Counted from the first letter of the stretch, positions 54,467-63,880 are shown. The stretch: DNA of 64,000 nucleotides from Rhodococcus opacus (GCF_012396235.1 NZ_JAAXPA010000015.1:1-64000), one strand, 5' to 3'. Notes: generated from the letters alone by a model not told the origin. A program made the numbers and translations.

Positions 54467-54747
54467 CTGCGGCGCTCCCGACGCCGATCGACAAGCCGGC
54501 CGGGAACCGAACTCGGGTTCGTACCTTCCGCGGCGAGGTAGTCCTCGGCTGCCGTTGTCACGTCCAACCCGATGTCCTGCGCCTTCAGCATCCGGCGTGT
54601 GCCGTCGAGGATCAACTCGACGATCTGCCGCATCTCGTCAACCCCTATTCGTTCGCATGCCGGCAATGCAGGTTCTCGGTTGTCGAGCGACGTGAGTGTG
54701 ACGAGCGTGGACATCGCCGCGGCCTCGTGAGTGTTGAGACGCAACAT
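54463..54747 (-). pseudogene. Remnant of a ClpC-type ATPase C-terminus
   Basis: Residues [42 protein letters not shown] resemble the D2 small-domain end of Hsp100/ClpC proteins. After EGTNP the open frame loses similarity, but the next frame gives PEFGSRP, the conserved 'GARPLRR' region. The ATPase domains are absent. A fragment only; a short unrelated gene is a possible alternative. Confidence 0.5.
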
Positions 54748-55014
54748 GATTCGCGCGCCGCACCACGGCGCGCCCGGCGAGGGGCTGGTCCCGAGAGGGC
54801 AGACGGCAGGCCAGGGCGTACCAGCGGCGTGTGCCGAGAAGTCTATCCCGGCATCCCCTGCGGCCGGGCCGCGTTACCGTGATCGGCGAGCTGGACTGTG
54901 TGCGAACGCATTCGATCCACGACGCGCCGACGATGTCTGGGAATGTGTCCGGATCGGACGAGGAAGTGGAGAGGAGTACCAACCCCTTTCCACTTTCAAT
55001 TTATAGCGCACCGG

Positions 55015-55033
55015 GGGGCTTGCGGCAAGGCCC
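55015..55033 (+). promoter_or_regulatory. Rifamycin-associated element (RAE)
   Basis: GGGGCTTGCGGCAAGGCCC, an imperfect palindrome identical to the 19-bp RAE described upstream of rifamycin-inactivating genes in actinomycetes. It lies 58 bases before the glycosyltransferase start and about 9 bases after a possible -10 (TATAGC, 55003-55008). The remaining spacer from 54748 shows nothing else recognisable. RAEs make the downstream gene rifamycin-inducible. Confidence 0.88.
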
Positions 55034-55091
55034 GGGTGGTGCCGCACAATTACCGGCCGAAGCCAGAACCTGCGGAAATGGGGGTCGCGAA

Positions 55092-56321
55092 TTGCGTGTG
55101 TTGTTGTCGACGTACGGGTCACGTGGGGATGTCGAACCGTTGGTGGGTCTCGTGGTGCGGTTGCGGGAACTCGGCGCGGAGGTGCGGGTGTGCGCGCCGC
55201 CGGACGAGGACTTCGCGCAGCGGCTGGCCGGGGTCGGTGTGCCGATGGTGCCCGTCGGCCGGTCGGCGCGCGCGCTGACGACGGCGGCGCCGTCGGCGGC
55301 GGACCTGCCCCGGCGCGCGGCCGAGTTGATCGCCGGCCAGTTCGAGGCGGTCACCGCGGCCGCCGAGGGATGCGACGCGTTGGTGGCGACCGGCGCGATG
55401 CCGGCCGCGGCCGGAGCGCTGTCGGTCGCCGAGAAGCTGGGCATCCGTTCCGTGTCCGTGACGTTCCAGCAGCTCACCCTGCCGTCGCCGCATCGGCGGC
55501 CGCTGGCGTACCCGGGCCGGGCGTTCCCGCCGGACGTGGCGGACAACCGGATGCTGTGGGACCTGGACGCTCAGAGCATCGATGCGCTGTTCGGTGAGGC
55601 GCTCGACACCAACCGGGCGTCGATCGGCCTGCCCCCGGTGGACAACGTTCGCGACTACGTCATCGGCGACCGGCCGTGGCTTGCGACGGACCCGACCCTG
55701 GACCCGTGGCAGGAGACGCCGGACCTCGACGTCGTGCAGACCGGCGCGTGGATCCTGGCCGACGACCGCCCACTCCCGGCCGACGTGGTGGCGTTCCTGG
55801 ACGCAGGCACACCACCGGTGTTCGTGGGTTTCGGCAGCATGCCCTTGCACGCGGCGACGGACGCCGCCCAGGTGGCCATCGAGGCGATCCGCGCGCAGGG
55901 CCGCCGCGCACTCGTCGGGCGCGGCTGGGCCGATCTGGCCCTGATCGACGATCTGGACGACTGCTTCGTCGTCGGCGAGGTCAACCAGCAGGCATTATTC
56001 GGCCGGGTGGCCGCCGTCGTGCACCACGGCGGCGCGGGGACGACGACGACGGCGACCCGGGCCGGCGCACCTCAGGTGGTGGTGCCGCAGGCGGCGGACC
56101 AGCCGTACTGGGCCGGCCGGGTGGCCGACTTGGGCATCGGCGCGGCGCACGACGGTCCGGTTCCGACCGTCGAGTCCCTGACGACCGCGCTCACGGCGGC
56201 CCTGACCCCCGAGACCGGAGCACGAGCGGCTGCCGTGGCGGGCACGATCCGTACCGACGGGGCGGCCGTCGCCGCGACGTTGCTGCTCGACACGATCGCC
56301 CGAACCGCAGATCGGAGCTGA
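55092..56321 (+). CDS. rgt: Rifamycin glycosyltransferase (Rgt-like, GT1/MGT type)
   Basis: About 409 residues of the two-domain GT-B family. N-terminal RVLLSTYGSRGDVEPLVGLVVRLRELGAEVRVCAPPDEDFAQRLAGVGVPMVPVGRS is the acceptor domain; the C-terminal donor site reads VVHHGGAGTTTTATRAGAPQVVVPQAADQPYWAGRVADLGIG. The family uses UDP-sugar to glycosylate macrolides, phenols or, for Rgt, the 23-OH of rifampin. The assignment to Rgt rests on the exact RAE upstream and helR downstream. A TTG start at 55092 fits the family N-terminus; GTG 55098 is an alternative. Confidence 0.8.
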   Translation: MRVLLSTYGSRGDVEPLVGLVVRLRELGAEVRVCAPPDEDFAQRLAGVGVPMVPVGRSARALTTAAPSAADLPRRAAELIAGQFEAVTAAAEGCDALVATGAMPAAAGALSVAEKLGIRSVSVTFQQLTLPSPHRRPLAYPGRAFPPDVADNRMLWDLDAQSIDALFGEALDTNRASIGLPPVDNVRDYVIGDRPWLATDPTLDPWQETPDLDVVQTGAWILADDRPLPADVVAFLDAGTPPVFVGFGSMPLHAATDAAQVAIEAIRAQGRRALVGRGWADLALIDDLDDCFVVGEVNQQALFGRVAAVVHHGGAGTTTTATRAGAPQVVVPQAADQPYWAGRVADLGIGAAHDGPVPTVESLTTALTAALTPETGARAAAVAGTIRTDGAAVAATLLLDTIARTADRS

Positions 56322-56325
56322 TGAC

Positions 56326-58470
56326 ATGAAAAATCTGACTACCAACGCGTTCGACCTTCCCGACCACCTCGCACCCAAGGCCGACCCGACGCTGATCGCC
56401 GACGACGAGCTGCATTTCGCGGCCATCGCAGAAAGCCTCGAGCAGTCGATTGCCGACCTCGACCACCGCATCGACACCGAACGCAAGGCGCCCCGCCGGC
56501 TGGGCCAGGAGGCGATGGAGCGGGACATGATGGTCCACCGGCTGAACGCCGAGTTGCGTGCCCTGCGCCGCTACGGGTTGGACCTGTGCCTCGGGCACTT
56601 CGTCAGCGCGGACAACCCCGAGCCCGTGTACATCGGACGACTCGGCCTGATGGACCGGGCGGGCAATCAGCTGCTCGTCGACTGGCGCTCCCCCGTGGCC
56701 GAGCCGTTCTTCGGTGCGACCCACGGCAATCCGATGGGCCTGGCCCGCCGGCGCAGGTATCGCTGGACCCGCGGCCGCATCAGCGACTACTGGGACGAGG
56801 TGTTCACCCCGGACGGGTTCGCGGGGAACGCAGCGCTCGACGACCAGTCCGCGTTCATCGCCAGCCTGGGCACCAACCGGTCGGCCCGGATGCGGGACGT
56901 GCTCGGCACCATCCAGGCCGACCAGGACGCCATCATCCGCGCGGGATCGCGTGGCGCCCTCGTCGTCGACGGCGGCCCGGGTACGGGCAAGACCGTCGTC
57001 GCGCTGCACCGCGCTGCGTACCTGCTCTACTCCGACCCCCGACTCCGTCACGGCGTGCTGTTCGTCGGTCCGCACGAGCCCTACCTGGCCTACGTCGCCG
57101 ATGTCCTGCCCAGCCTCGGAGAGGAGGGAGTGCAGCTCTGCACCCTGCGGGACCTCGTCGCCGAGGGCGCCACCGCGAAGGTCGAAACCGACCCCGACGT
57201 GGCCCGCCTGAAGTCGTCCGTGGATCTGGTGAAGGCCATCGACGCGGCGGTCGCGTTCTACGAGGAGCCGCCCACCGAGGGCATGACGGTCGCGACCGAG
57301 TGGTCCGACATCTGGCTGAGCGCCGACGACTGGGCCGAGGCATTCGAAGCGCCGGAACCCGGTACTCCGCACAACGAGGCGCGCGAGCAGATCTGGGAGC
57401 TGCTGCTCACGATCCTGATCGACAAGTACGACGGTGACATTCCGGTGGCCCAGCTCCGGAAATCGTTGCAGCAGAACGACGAATTACGCACGACCCTCGA
57501 CAACGCGTGGACCCTGATCGAGGCGGCCGACCTCGTCGCCGACCTGTGGTCGGTGCCCGCCTACCTGCGCAAGTGCGCTCCCTGGCTCAGCCCCGACGAC
57601 ATTCGGAAGCTGCAACGCCCGGACGCCCAGCGCTGGACGGTGTCCGACCTGCCACTCCTCGACGCAGCACGGCAGCGGCTCGGCGACCCGGAGGAATCAC
57701 GACGCCGGCGTCGCCACGACGCCGTCGTCGCCGCCGAACGCGAGCAGCGGTCCAAGGTCATCGACGACCTCATCGCAGCGGATGCCTACGACGACGGCGA
57801 AAGTCTGATGACGCAGCTGCGGCAGAAGGACCTGCAGGAAATGCTGGTGGACGAAGCTGCGATGTCCAGCACCGACCCCGACCTGCTCGACCGCACGTTC
57901 GCGCACGTCGTCGTGGACGAAGCGCAGGAGCTGACGGACGCCGAGTGGCAGATGCTGTTGCTGCGCTGCCCGTCTCGGAGCTTCACCATCGTCGGCGACC
58001 GGGCCCAGGCCCGGCACGGATTCACGGAGTCGTGGCAGGAACGGCTCGAGCGGATCGGGCTCGACCGGATCGAACTGGCCTCGCTGACCGTCAACTACCG
58101 GACGCCGAAAGAGGTCATGGCGGAAGCCGAGCCGGTCATCCGAGCCGTCCTCCCGGACGCCAACGTGCCGACCTCCATCCGCAGCAACGACATCTTCGTC
58201 GTACACGGATCTGCTTCCGATCTGCACTCGATCCTCGACACCTGGCTCGACTCGAACTCCGACGGGATCGCCTGCGTCATAGGCGATCCGACGTTCCGGG
58301 TAACATCCCGCGTCCGGTCGCTGACCCCGGAGCTGTCGAAGGGGCTCGAATTCGACCTGGTCGTCCTCGTCGACCCGGACACCTTCGGCACGGGGATCGA
58401 AGGGGCCGTCGACCGCTACGTCGCCATGACCCGGGCGACCCAGCAACTCGTCATCCTCACGAGTACGTGA
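56326..58470 (+). CDS. helR: HelR: RNA polymerase-associated helicase-like ATPase (rifamycin tolerance)
   Basis: 714 residues of the HelD/UvrD-like family. N-terminal coiled-coil arm (AESLEQSIADLDHRIDTERK, about 34-55), Walker A GGPGTGKT at 216-223, Walker B VVDEAQEL at about 526-533, VGDRAQARHGF, NYRTPKEVM and the late ELSKGLEFDLVVLVDP and YVAMTRATQQLVIL helicase motifs. HelR displaces rifamycin from RNA polymerase and rescues stalled transcription complexes. Starts 4 bases after rgt, so one transcript. Identified as HelR rather than house-keeping HelD because of the RAE. Confidence 0.82.
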   Translation: MKNLTTNAFDLPDHLAPKADPTLIADDELHFAAIAESLEQSIADLDHRIDTERKAPRRLGQEAMERDMMVHRLNAELRALRRYGLDLCLGHFVSADNPEPVYIGRLGLMDRAGNQLLVDWRSPVAEPFFGATHGNPMGLARRRRYRWTRGRISDYWDEVFTPDGFAGNAALDDQSAFIASLGTNRSARMRDVLGTIQADQDAIIRAGSRGALVVDGGPGTGKTVVALHRAAYLLYSDPRLRHGVLFVGPHEPYLAYVADVLPSLGEEGVQLCTLRDLVAEGATAKVETDPDVARLKSSVDLVKAIDAAVAFYEEPPTEGMTVATEWSDIWLSADDWAEAFEAPEPGTPHNEAREQIWELLLTILIDKYDGDIPVAQLRKSLQQNDELRTTLDNAWTLIEAADLVADLWSVPAYLRKCAPWLSPDDIRKLQRPDAQRWTVSDLPLLDAARQRLGDPEESRRRRRHDAVVAAEREQRSKVIDDLIAADAYDDGESLMTQLRQKDLQEMLVDEAAMSSTDPDLLDRTFAHVVVDEAQELTDAEWQMLLLRCPSRSFTIVGDRAQARHGFTESWQERLERIGLDRIELASLTVNYRTPKEVMAEAEPVIRAVLPDANVPTSIRSNDIFVVHGSASDLHSILDTWLDSNSDGIACVIGDPTFRVTSRVRSLTPELSKGLEFDLVVLVDPDTFGTGIEGAVDRYVAMTRATQQLVILTST

Positions 58471-58498
58471 CGTGGACCGACGCTCTCTGAGGCCGCGA

Positions 58499-59458
58499 TC
58501 ATGGCCGGCTTAAGGAGTCCAAGGCGGCCACCAGCGCGGAGCTGAACCCACCTCCACCGTGGCCGGCATCGTCAACCACGACGAGTCGACTTTCCGGCCA
58601 GGCCCGCGAGAGCTTCCAGGCCGTGTCCAACGGTCCCGAAACATCGAAGCGGCCGTGGACCAGAACTGCCGGGATACCTGCCAGACGGCTCATTCCGTCC
58701 AGTATCTGGTTCGGGACGAGGAAGCACTCGTGGCTCCAGTAGTGCGTCACCAACCTGGCGAAGATCATCCGGAACGTTGCGTCCTCGTATCGGGGGCTCG
58801 GAGTCCATCCCGGCATCAACGAAACGTGGGTGTCCTCCCACGCACACCACCTCCTCGCCGCCTCCTCGCGCACTGCCGCGTCGGGGTCGGCGAGGAGGCG
58901 CGCATACGCGGCCACCAGATCCCCGTGCCGTCCGCCGACCGGCACGGGAGCGATGAATTCCTCCCACTCCCTGGGGAAGATCCGACCCATGTCACGGGTG
59001 ATCCAGTCGATCTCGGTTCGGGATCCGGACGTGATCGCTCCGAGCGCCATCGCGAGGACACGCTCGGGATGTCGTTGGGCGTAGACCAAACTCAGGGTCA
59101 CACCCCAGGACACCCCGGCCACGACCCAACGCCTGATCCCCAGACGCTTACGCAGGCGTTCGATGTCCTCCATCAAATGTGCTGTCGTGTTGGTCGATAG
59201 GTCGGTGTCGGGGCCGGCGGCAAGCGGGCGGCTGCGCCCGCATCCGCGTTGGTCGAACAGCACCGCGCGAAAAGCATTCGGGTCGAAGAAGCGTCGTGCG
59301 ACGGGAGTGCATCCAGATCCCGGCCCTCCGTGCAGATACAGCACCGGCGTCCCCGTGGGATTTCCGGTGGTCTCCCAATACAGGGAATGGCCGTCGGAAA
59401 CGTCGAGAAACCCGGCTTCGTACGGTTCCACCGCAGGATGGAGAGCGCTACTCACCAA
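58499..59458 (-). CDS. pip: Prolyl aminopeptidase
   Basis: 319 residues, alpha/beta hydrolase fold: VLYLHGGPGSGCTPVARRFFDPNAFRAVLFDQRGCGRSRP is the oxyanion/PIP signature, VVAGVSWGVTLSLVYAQRHP has the nucleophile Ser in GVSWG, and AVLVHGRFDVSGPLDTAW and DDAGHGGG supply Asp and His. Removes N-terminal proline from peptides. The usual nucleophile elbow is GGSWG; here GVSWG. Convergent with helR. Confidence 0.88.
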   Translation of the reverse strand: MVSSALHPAVEPYEAGFLDVSDGHSLYWETTGNPTGTPVLYLHGGPGSGCTPVARRFFDPNAFRAVLFDQRGCGRSRPLAAGPDTDLSTNTTAHLMEDIERLRKRLGIRRWVVAGVSWGVTLSLVYAQRHPERVLAMALGAITSGSRTEIDWITRDMGRIFPREWEEFIAPVPVGGRHGDLVAAYARLLADPDAAVREEAARRWCAWEDTHVSLMPGWTPSPRYEDATFRMIFARLVTHYWSHECFLVPNQILDGMSRLAGIPAVLVHGRFDVSGPLDTAWKLSRAWPESRLVVVDDAGHGGGGFSSALVAALDSLSRP

Positions 59459-59578
59459 CTCAGCTTCGCATCCTGCACGAGGAGCCGAACCGCGAATCAG
59501 TCGTTCCCGGTCTCGGTGGTAGCCACCGCCGAGAGTCGCCTGCGACGATTGCAGGTGCCCTTCGAGAGGAGACGAACG

Positions 59579-60358
59579 ATGACAGCGTCCGATCCGCAGG
59601 TCACCACCCGCGAGGAATGGCTCATCGCGCGCCGCGAGTTACTCGCACAGGAGAAGGAGCTGACCCGCCACCGCGATCGGGTCAACGCCGCCAGGCGCGC
59701 GCTGCCGATGGTCGAGATCACCGAGAATTACGCATTCGACGGCCCCGACGGCAGGACCGGATTCGCCGACCTGTTCGACGGCCGCGGCCAACTCCTGATC
59801 TACCACTTCATGTTCGAACCCGACGCCGACGAGGGATGCCCCTCCTGCTCGTTCACGATGGACAACGTCGGCAACCTCCGGCACCTCTACGCCCGGGACA
59901 CCTCGTTCGCGGCCGTGTCACGCGCACCGCTGAACAAACTCGAGCAGTACCGACAGCGAATGGGCTGGACCTTCCCCTGGTACTCCTCGCACGGCAGCGA
60001 CTTCAACTATGACTTCCACGTCACCCTCGACGCGTCGGTTGCACCGGTCGAATACAACTACAAGGACGAGGCCGAACTCGTGCAGTCGGACCCCGCGTGG
60101 AAAGGCTGGTGCGGCGAAGAGCACGGCGTCAGTGCTTTCCTCCGTCAGGGTGAGCGCATCTTCCACACCTACTCCGGTTACGCGCGCTCCACCGAGATCC
60201 TCCTCGGCACCTATCACTGGCTCGACCTCACTGCCCGCGGCCGTCAGGAGGACTGGGAACCGCAACCTCGCCGCGGCGACGACCCCTTCATGAGTTGGCT
60301 ACGCCGCCACGACGAATACGAACCAGGCGAAATTTCCGGAGAGAAGATCCCCGAGTGA
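59579..60358 (+). CDS. DUF899 (thioredoxin-like) family protein
   Basis: 259 residues of the DUF899 family: SREEWLIARRELLAQEKELTRHRDRVNAARRALPMVEI-type N-terminus, LFDGRGQLLIYHFMFEPDADEGCPSCSFTMDNVGNLRHL with the CPSC dithiol, and a C-terminal HTYSGYARSTEILLGTYHWLDLT. Fold is thioredoxin-like; function unknown, perhaps disulphide or peroxide handling. ATG 59579 with GAGAGGAG just upstream. Confidence 0.85.
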   Translation: MTASDPQVTTREEWLIARRELLAQEKELTRHRDRVNAARRALPMVEITENYAFDGPDGRTGFADLFDGRGQLLIYHFMFEPDADEGCPSCSFTMDNVGNLRHLYARDTSFAAVSRAPLNKLEQYRQRMGWTFPWYSSHGSDFNYDFHVTLDASVAPVEYNYKDEAELVQSDPAWKGWCGEEHGVSAFLRQGERIFHTYSGYARSTEILLGTYHWLDLTARGRQEDWEPQPRRGDDPFMSWLRRHDEYEPGEISGEKIPE

Positions 60359-60362
60359 CCGC

Positions 60363-60785
60363 CTACATCAGTTCGAGTCCCGTTGCCTGCAATTCGAGAT
60401 AGTCCCGCACCAACAGGTGAGAACACGGCGTGGACACCGCGGTCCAGGGCGTGTGTTGGGGTAATTGCAGTGTCAGCGATTCGGGTACCGCCTCGCGACA
60501 CCTGATGACCGCCCGGAGTCGCGGCGTCAGGGAGTTCCACCACGCATCCAGCACATACCTGCACTGGGAGAGGTATTCGGAGAGTGGCCCTTGGAGAACC
60601 GCCATCTGCGGTACCGAATCAACTCCACCACTGATCCCCGCGACGCACGCGTCCCCGCATACGGCCATCACCTGCCCGATGAATTGCGGCGGCATGATGC
60701 CTTCGGGGTTTCGCAGCAGAGCGAGGCGTGCGCCGGCGGACAGGGCTTCATAAGCCACTTCGGGGTCGATTGCCTCGTCACCCAT
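60363..60785 (-). CDS. Hypothetical protein
   Basis: 140 residues, no recognised family. Contains MPPQFIGQVMAVCGDACVAGISGG, four scattered Cys and a C-terminal YLELQATGLEL. Starts MGDEAIDPEVAYEALSAGARL. The convergent neighbour is the DUF899 gene (4 bases between stops). Plausibly real since the frame is intact and has a reasonable start, but a shadow cannot be excluded. Confidence 0.5.
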   Translation of the reverse strand: MGDEAIDPEVAYEALSAGARLALLRNPEGIMPPQFIGQVMAVCGDACVAGISGGVDSVPQMAVLQGPLSEYLSQCRYVLDAWWNSLTPRLRAVIRCREAVPESLTLQLPQHTPWTAVSTPCSHLLVRDYLELQATGLELM

Positions 60786-60875
60786 GCCACGAACGTACCC
60801 GGCTGTGGGCGTCTCCTATCGGGAACAGCAATATGTAATCAGCCTGAGCGCCGGCGCGGCCACGTCAGCGTCCGA

Positions 60876-61244
60876 TCACTTTCGCCTCCGGCGCGGCTCG
60901 GGTTCGCGTTCGGCTTCCGATCCGCCGAGCAGGTCACCGAGCGTCTCCCCCACGGCCTCGAGCGCGCCCTTGGTCTTGGACTTCGTGCTGCCGCTGCCCT
61001 TCACATCGGAAACGAGGTCGGTCAGGCCCTTCGGTTCGCTGCCGATCTCCAGTCGGTTCACCGCCTCGGCGAAGCGCAGGTAGGTATCCACACTGGCGAC
61101 AACGACGCGGGCGTCGATGGTGAGCAGTTCGATACCGACCAGCGAGACCCGCACGTAGGCGTCGATGACCAGGCCCTTGTCCAAGATGGTGTCGATGACA
61201 TCGGCGAGGCTGCTGGAACTCGGGCCGCCACCTGCTGTGGTCAT
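60876..61244 (-). CDS. Gas-vesicle structural protein of the GvpA/GvpJ family
   Basis: 122 residues. The core [58 protein letters not shown] is the GvpA/J fold, with the [21 protein letters not shown] amphipathic hairpin. The C-terminal [21 protein letters not shown]...RRRRK tail is longer than in GvpA, pointing to the J/M minor type. Overlaps the next gene by 4 bases. Other gvp genes (F, K, L, N) are not in this window. Confidence 0.85.
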   Translation of the reverse strand: MTTAGGGPSSSSLADVIDTILDKGLVIDAYVRVSLVGIELLTIDARVVVASVDTYLRFAEAVNRLEIGSEPKGLTDLVSDVKGSGSTKSKTKGALEAVGETLGDLLGGSEAEREPEPRRRRK

Positions 61245-61879
61245 CGCTGTGCTCCTCGCTTTCGACTACCGGAGGTTTTCGCCGGGGTGCTCCGCTTGCG
61301 GGGCGGTCGCCGCGCCGGTCGTTCCTCGGCCTCCTCTGCCGTCTCGTCGTCGACGTCGTCCGGCGGCGGTGTCTTCTTCGGTCGTTTCCTGCGTCCCAGC
61401 GCGCCCACCACACCCACGGTGTCGTCGACGAGCTTGTGCATTCTGCCCGCGGTGTCATCGGCGGCTTCGTCCACCGTGTCCACTGTGTCGTCGGCGGCTT
61501 CGTCCACCGTGTCCACGGTGTCGTCGGTGACGTCTCCGGCCATATCCGCGGTGTCCTCGACCAGGTCTTCGGCGGTCTCCAGGACCGCATCGCTGCCGGA
61601 GAGCAGCCGATTGTTGAGTGCGTCGACTCGGGCGGTGGCGGCGGTCATGGCCGCCACTTTCACGGCGTCGAGGAGTTGGCCACGCACCGATTCACTGAGC
61701 TCGGCGAATTCGGGCGAGGTTTGCAGCAGTTTCGAGGCCCGGTCCACCATTTCCTGGGGTCCGCCGGCGAGGCGGCCGGCACCCGCCGCCGCGAGCAGCA
61801 GTCCCAGTTTCTTCCGGTGCCCTCGGCCCAGCCAATAGCCCACGACCACCGCTGCCGCGATTTGCAGTCGGGTCATCAT
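61241..61879 (-). CDS. Repeat-rich protein with a Gvp partner (unknown function)
   Basis: 212 residues: membrane-like N-terminus [31 protein letters not shown], an acidic middle with tandem [11 protein letters not shown] repeats (33-bp DNA repeats at about 61472-61540), and a basic K/R-rich tail ([19 protein letters not shown]). Low-complexity helical composition. ATGA-coupled to the GvpA/J gene. Such proteins occur beside actinobacterial gvp genes, but no function can be assigned. Confidence 0.6.
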   Translation of the reverse strand: MMTRLQIAAAVVVGYWLGRGHRKKLGLLLAAAGAGRLAGGPQEMVDRASKLLQTSPEFAELSESVRGQLLDAVKVAAMTAATARVDALNNRLLSGSDAVLETAEDLVEDTADMAGDVTDDTVDTVDEAADDTVDTVDEAADDTAGRMHKLVDDTVGVVGALGRRKRPKKTPPPDDVDDETAEEAEERPARRPPRKRSTPAKTSGSRKRGAQR

Positions 61880-62097
61880 CGTCGACTCCCTTCACCCGCA
61901 TCGGCCGTCATCGGTCGACGCCGAGCGCCCGGAGCCGGCCGCCCGGCGTACCCCGGATCGGCAGTCCGGTGCGAACCAACCCCGAACCCGACTACCCGCA
62001 ACGGATGGCCGTCAATCGGTCAAAGGCCGCAATGGGGCTGGGAAAATTCGGTCACCGCCACGGACCGTCACCGACTCGGGGTCGGCTACGAATGCTG

Positions 62098-63177
62098 TCA
62101 TGCTCCAGTAACTTTGGGTGACCGTGTCTCGTCCACCATCACTCCCGTCCCGATGCCCGATCGGCGGCGCCGGCTTCGTCCGCGGTCCAGCGTGTTCAGG
62201 ATCGCGGCCGCGGTGGACGCGATCGTCCGGTCGCCGTCGTGGGCCAGCCGGTCGAGTGCCCGCCGCGCCGCGGTGCCGGGAATCTCGGCAAGGGCCTGCG
62301 TGATCCGCAACCGCGTGGGCGCGTCCTCGGTGTTGTCGAGCGTGTCTTGCATGACCTCGACGATGGCGTCGGCCGAGGCCGAGACCGTCGTCAGCAGGCC
62401 CAGCACTTCGGCAGCCTCGACATCGCGCCGCCCCTCGACGACCAACTCGATCAGGGAGGGGATCGCGTCGACGTTTCCGCGAGAGCCGAGAGCGAGTGCC
62501 GCGTACCCGCGGACCGCAACCTCTGGATCATCGAGTGCTCGTCTCAGATGTGCCGTTGCCTCCGCGGTGTGGATTGCCGCTATCGCGGCGGTGGCGCGAC
62601 GCCGGACGTCGGCATCCTGCGCGTCGAGACCGTCGGCCAGAACCTCGAGTCCCGGGCCGGCGACCCGCGCCAACGACCACTGCAGCGCTCCGGCCACATT
62701 CGGGTCGTCCTCCGACAGAATGGCCTCGACCAGCGCTTCGACGGGCAGCGCCGCAGTTCCGTCCTGAGACAGGATCGCTTGTTGACGACGGGCCGCGGAT
62801 TCCGACTCGAGCGCACGCAGCAGACCGACGATGCGCAGGACATCCTCCCACTCCGCCGGCGAGGCGGCGTCGACGCGTTCGAGTTTGCCGAGCAGTTCCT
62901 CCTCGGCAGCGATCCGCCGGCGCGTGTGTCGGATGAGGTCTCCCACCAGGTCGGCCGGTGCGAAATCGGGCTCGTCCAGTGCCCGCTTGGCCTCGTTCAA
63001 CGACAGCCCCAAGGTCCTGAGGCTCTCGACGTGGAAGAGCCGTCGGATGTCGTCGGCGGAGTACTCGCGGTAGCCGCCGGACGTGCGGCCCGTGGGCTTC
63101 ACCAGCCCCAACGTGTCGTAGTGCCGCAACATCCGTGTGCTGACACCACACCGCCGGGAGACCTCACCGATCAACAT
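62098..63177 (-). CDS. MerR-family regulator fused to HEAT repeats
   Basis: 359 residues: MerR HTH LIGEVSRRCGVSTRMLRHYDTLGLVKPTGRTSGGYREYSADDIRRLFHVESLRTLGLSLNEAKRALDE (1-70), a coiled dimerisation helix (HTRRRIAAEEELLGKLERVDA), then HEAT-like repeats (AGALQWSLARVAGPGLEVLADGLDAQDADVRRRATAAIAAIHTAEATAHLRRALDDPEVAVRGYAALALGSRG). The HEAT part replaces a normal ligand domain and could sense a protein partner. 14 bases after the upstream HEAT gene, same operon. Confidence 0.82.
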   Translation of the reverse strand: MLIGEVSRRCGVSTRMLRHYDTLGLVKPTGRTSGGYREYSADDIRRLFHVESLRTLGLSLNEAKRALDEPDFAPADLVGDLIRHTRRRIAAEEELLGKLERVDAASPAEWEDVLRIVGLLRALESESAARRQQAILSQDGTAALPVEALVEAILSEDDPNVAGALQWSLARVAGPGLEVLADGLDAQDADVRRRATAAIAAIHTAEATAHLRRALDDPEVAVRGYAALALGSRGNVDAIPSLIELVVEGRRDVEAAEVLGLLTTVSASADAIVEVMQDTLDNTEDAPTRLRITQALAEIPGTAARRALDRLAHDGDRTIASTAAAILNTLDRGRSRRRRSGIGTGVMVDETRSPKVTGA

Positions 63178-63191
63178 CCCATCTCCTCCTG

Positions 63192-63848
63192 CTACGTGTC
63201 CGGACCGGCGACCGCGACGCGCTTCGCCGTCTCGACCGCGAGGGTGAACCCACTGTCGGGATCGTGGCAGAGTCGCCTCGTCGCATCCGCGTGCGCACGA
63301 ATGTGCGGGTCGGGACTGGTCCCGGCCGCGTCGAGGACCGGGAGGACAGCGTCCCCGAGTCCCACCAGCGCACGGCTCAGACTGAGCTGCAGGTGCTGGT
63401 CACCCCGTCCGAGTTCGATCGCCAGATCGGCCGCGAGTGCAGCCTCGTTGCCGGGCGGCACGAGTGCCACGGCCGCCCGCCACGCACTGCGCGCGACCTC
63501 GTCGTGCTCGTCGTGCAGCAGTGCCGACACCGCGGGCCAGGCGAGCCGGTCCCCGATCTTGGACAGGGTGTGCAGCGACTGACTGCGGGCCTGCGCGGAG
63601 TCGGCCCCGAGCTCTCGGACCAGTCGCGGCACCGTGAGCTCGCTCGGCAGGCGGCACAACGCCCAGGTCAGCATGTCGCGGACGAAGAAATCCGGTTCGA
63701 CGGCACACCGATCGACGAGAGTGTCCGTGAGACGGGGATCGGGGTGCGTGCCTGCAGTGAGCGCCGCCCGCAGCCGACCCGACGGGTCGGCTGCGGCCAG
63801 AGCGTCGACGAGGTGGGCATTCGGCCCACCGTGGTTGGTTGTGTTCAC
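63192..63848 (-). CDS. HEAT-repeat protein
   Basis: 218 residues made of HEAT/PBS-lyase-like repeats: DALAAADPSGRLRAAL, VEPDFFVRDMLTWALCRLPSELTVPRLVRELGADSAQARSQSLHTLSKIGDRLAWPAVSALLHDEHDEVARSAWRAAVAL. GTG 63848 chosen over GTG 63857 for its spacing from AAGGAGG. No catalytic site. Probably forms a complex with, or titrates, the HEAT part of the MerR protein encoded next; inference. Confidence 0.72.
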   Translation of the reverse strand: MNTTNHGGPNAHLVDALAAADPSGRLRAALTAGTHPDPRLTDTLVDRCAVEPDFFVRDMLTWALCRLPSELTVPRLVRELGADSAQARSQSLHTLSKIGDRLAWPAVSALLHDEHDEVARSAWRAAVALVPPGNEAALAADLAIELGRGDQHLQLSLSRALVGLGDAVLPVLDAAGTSPDPHIRAHADATRRLCHDPDSGFTLAVETAKRVAVAGPDT

Positions 63849-63880
63849 GACAACCACCTCCTTCGTCGACCATTCGAGTC

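Noticed and set aside
54638..54982. Minus-strand frame in the spacer before rgt
   Set aside because: Composition is Arg/Cys-rich and no homologous segment is visible; the region also carries the RAE promoter of rgt.
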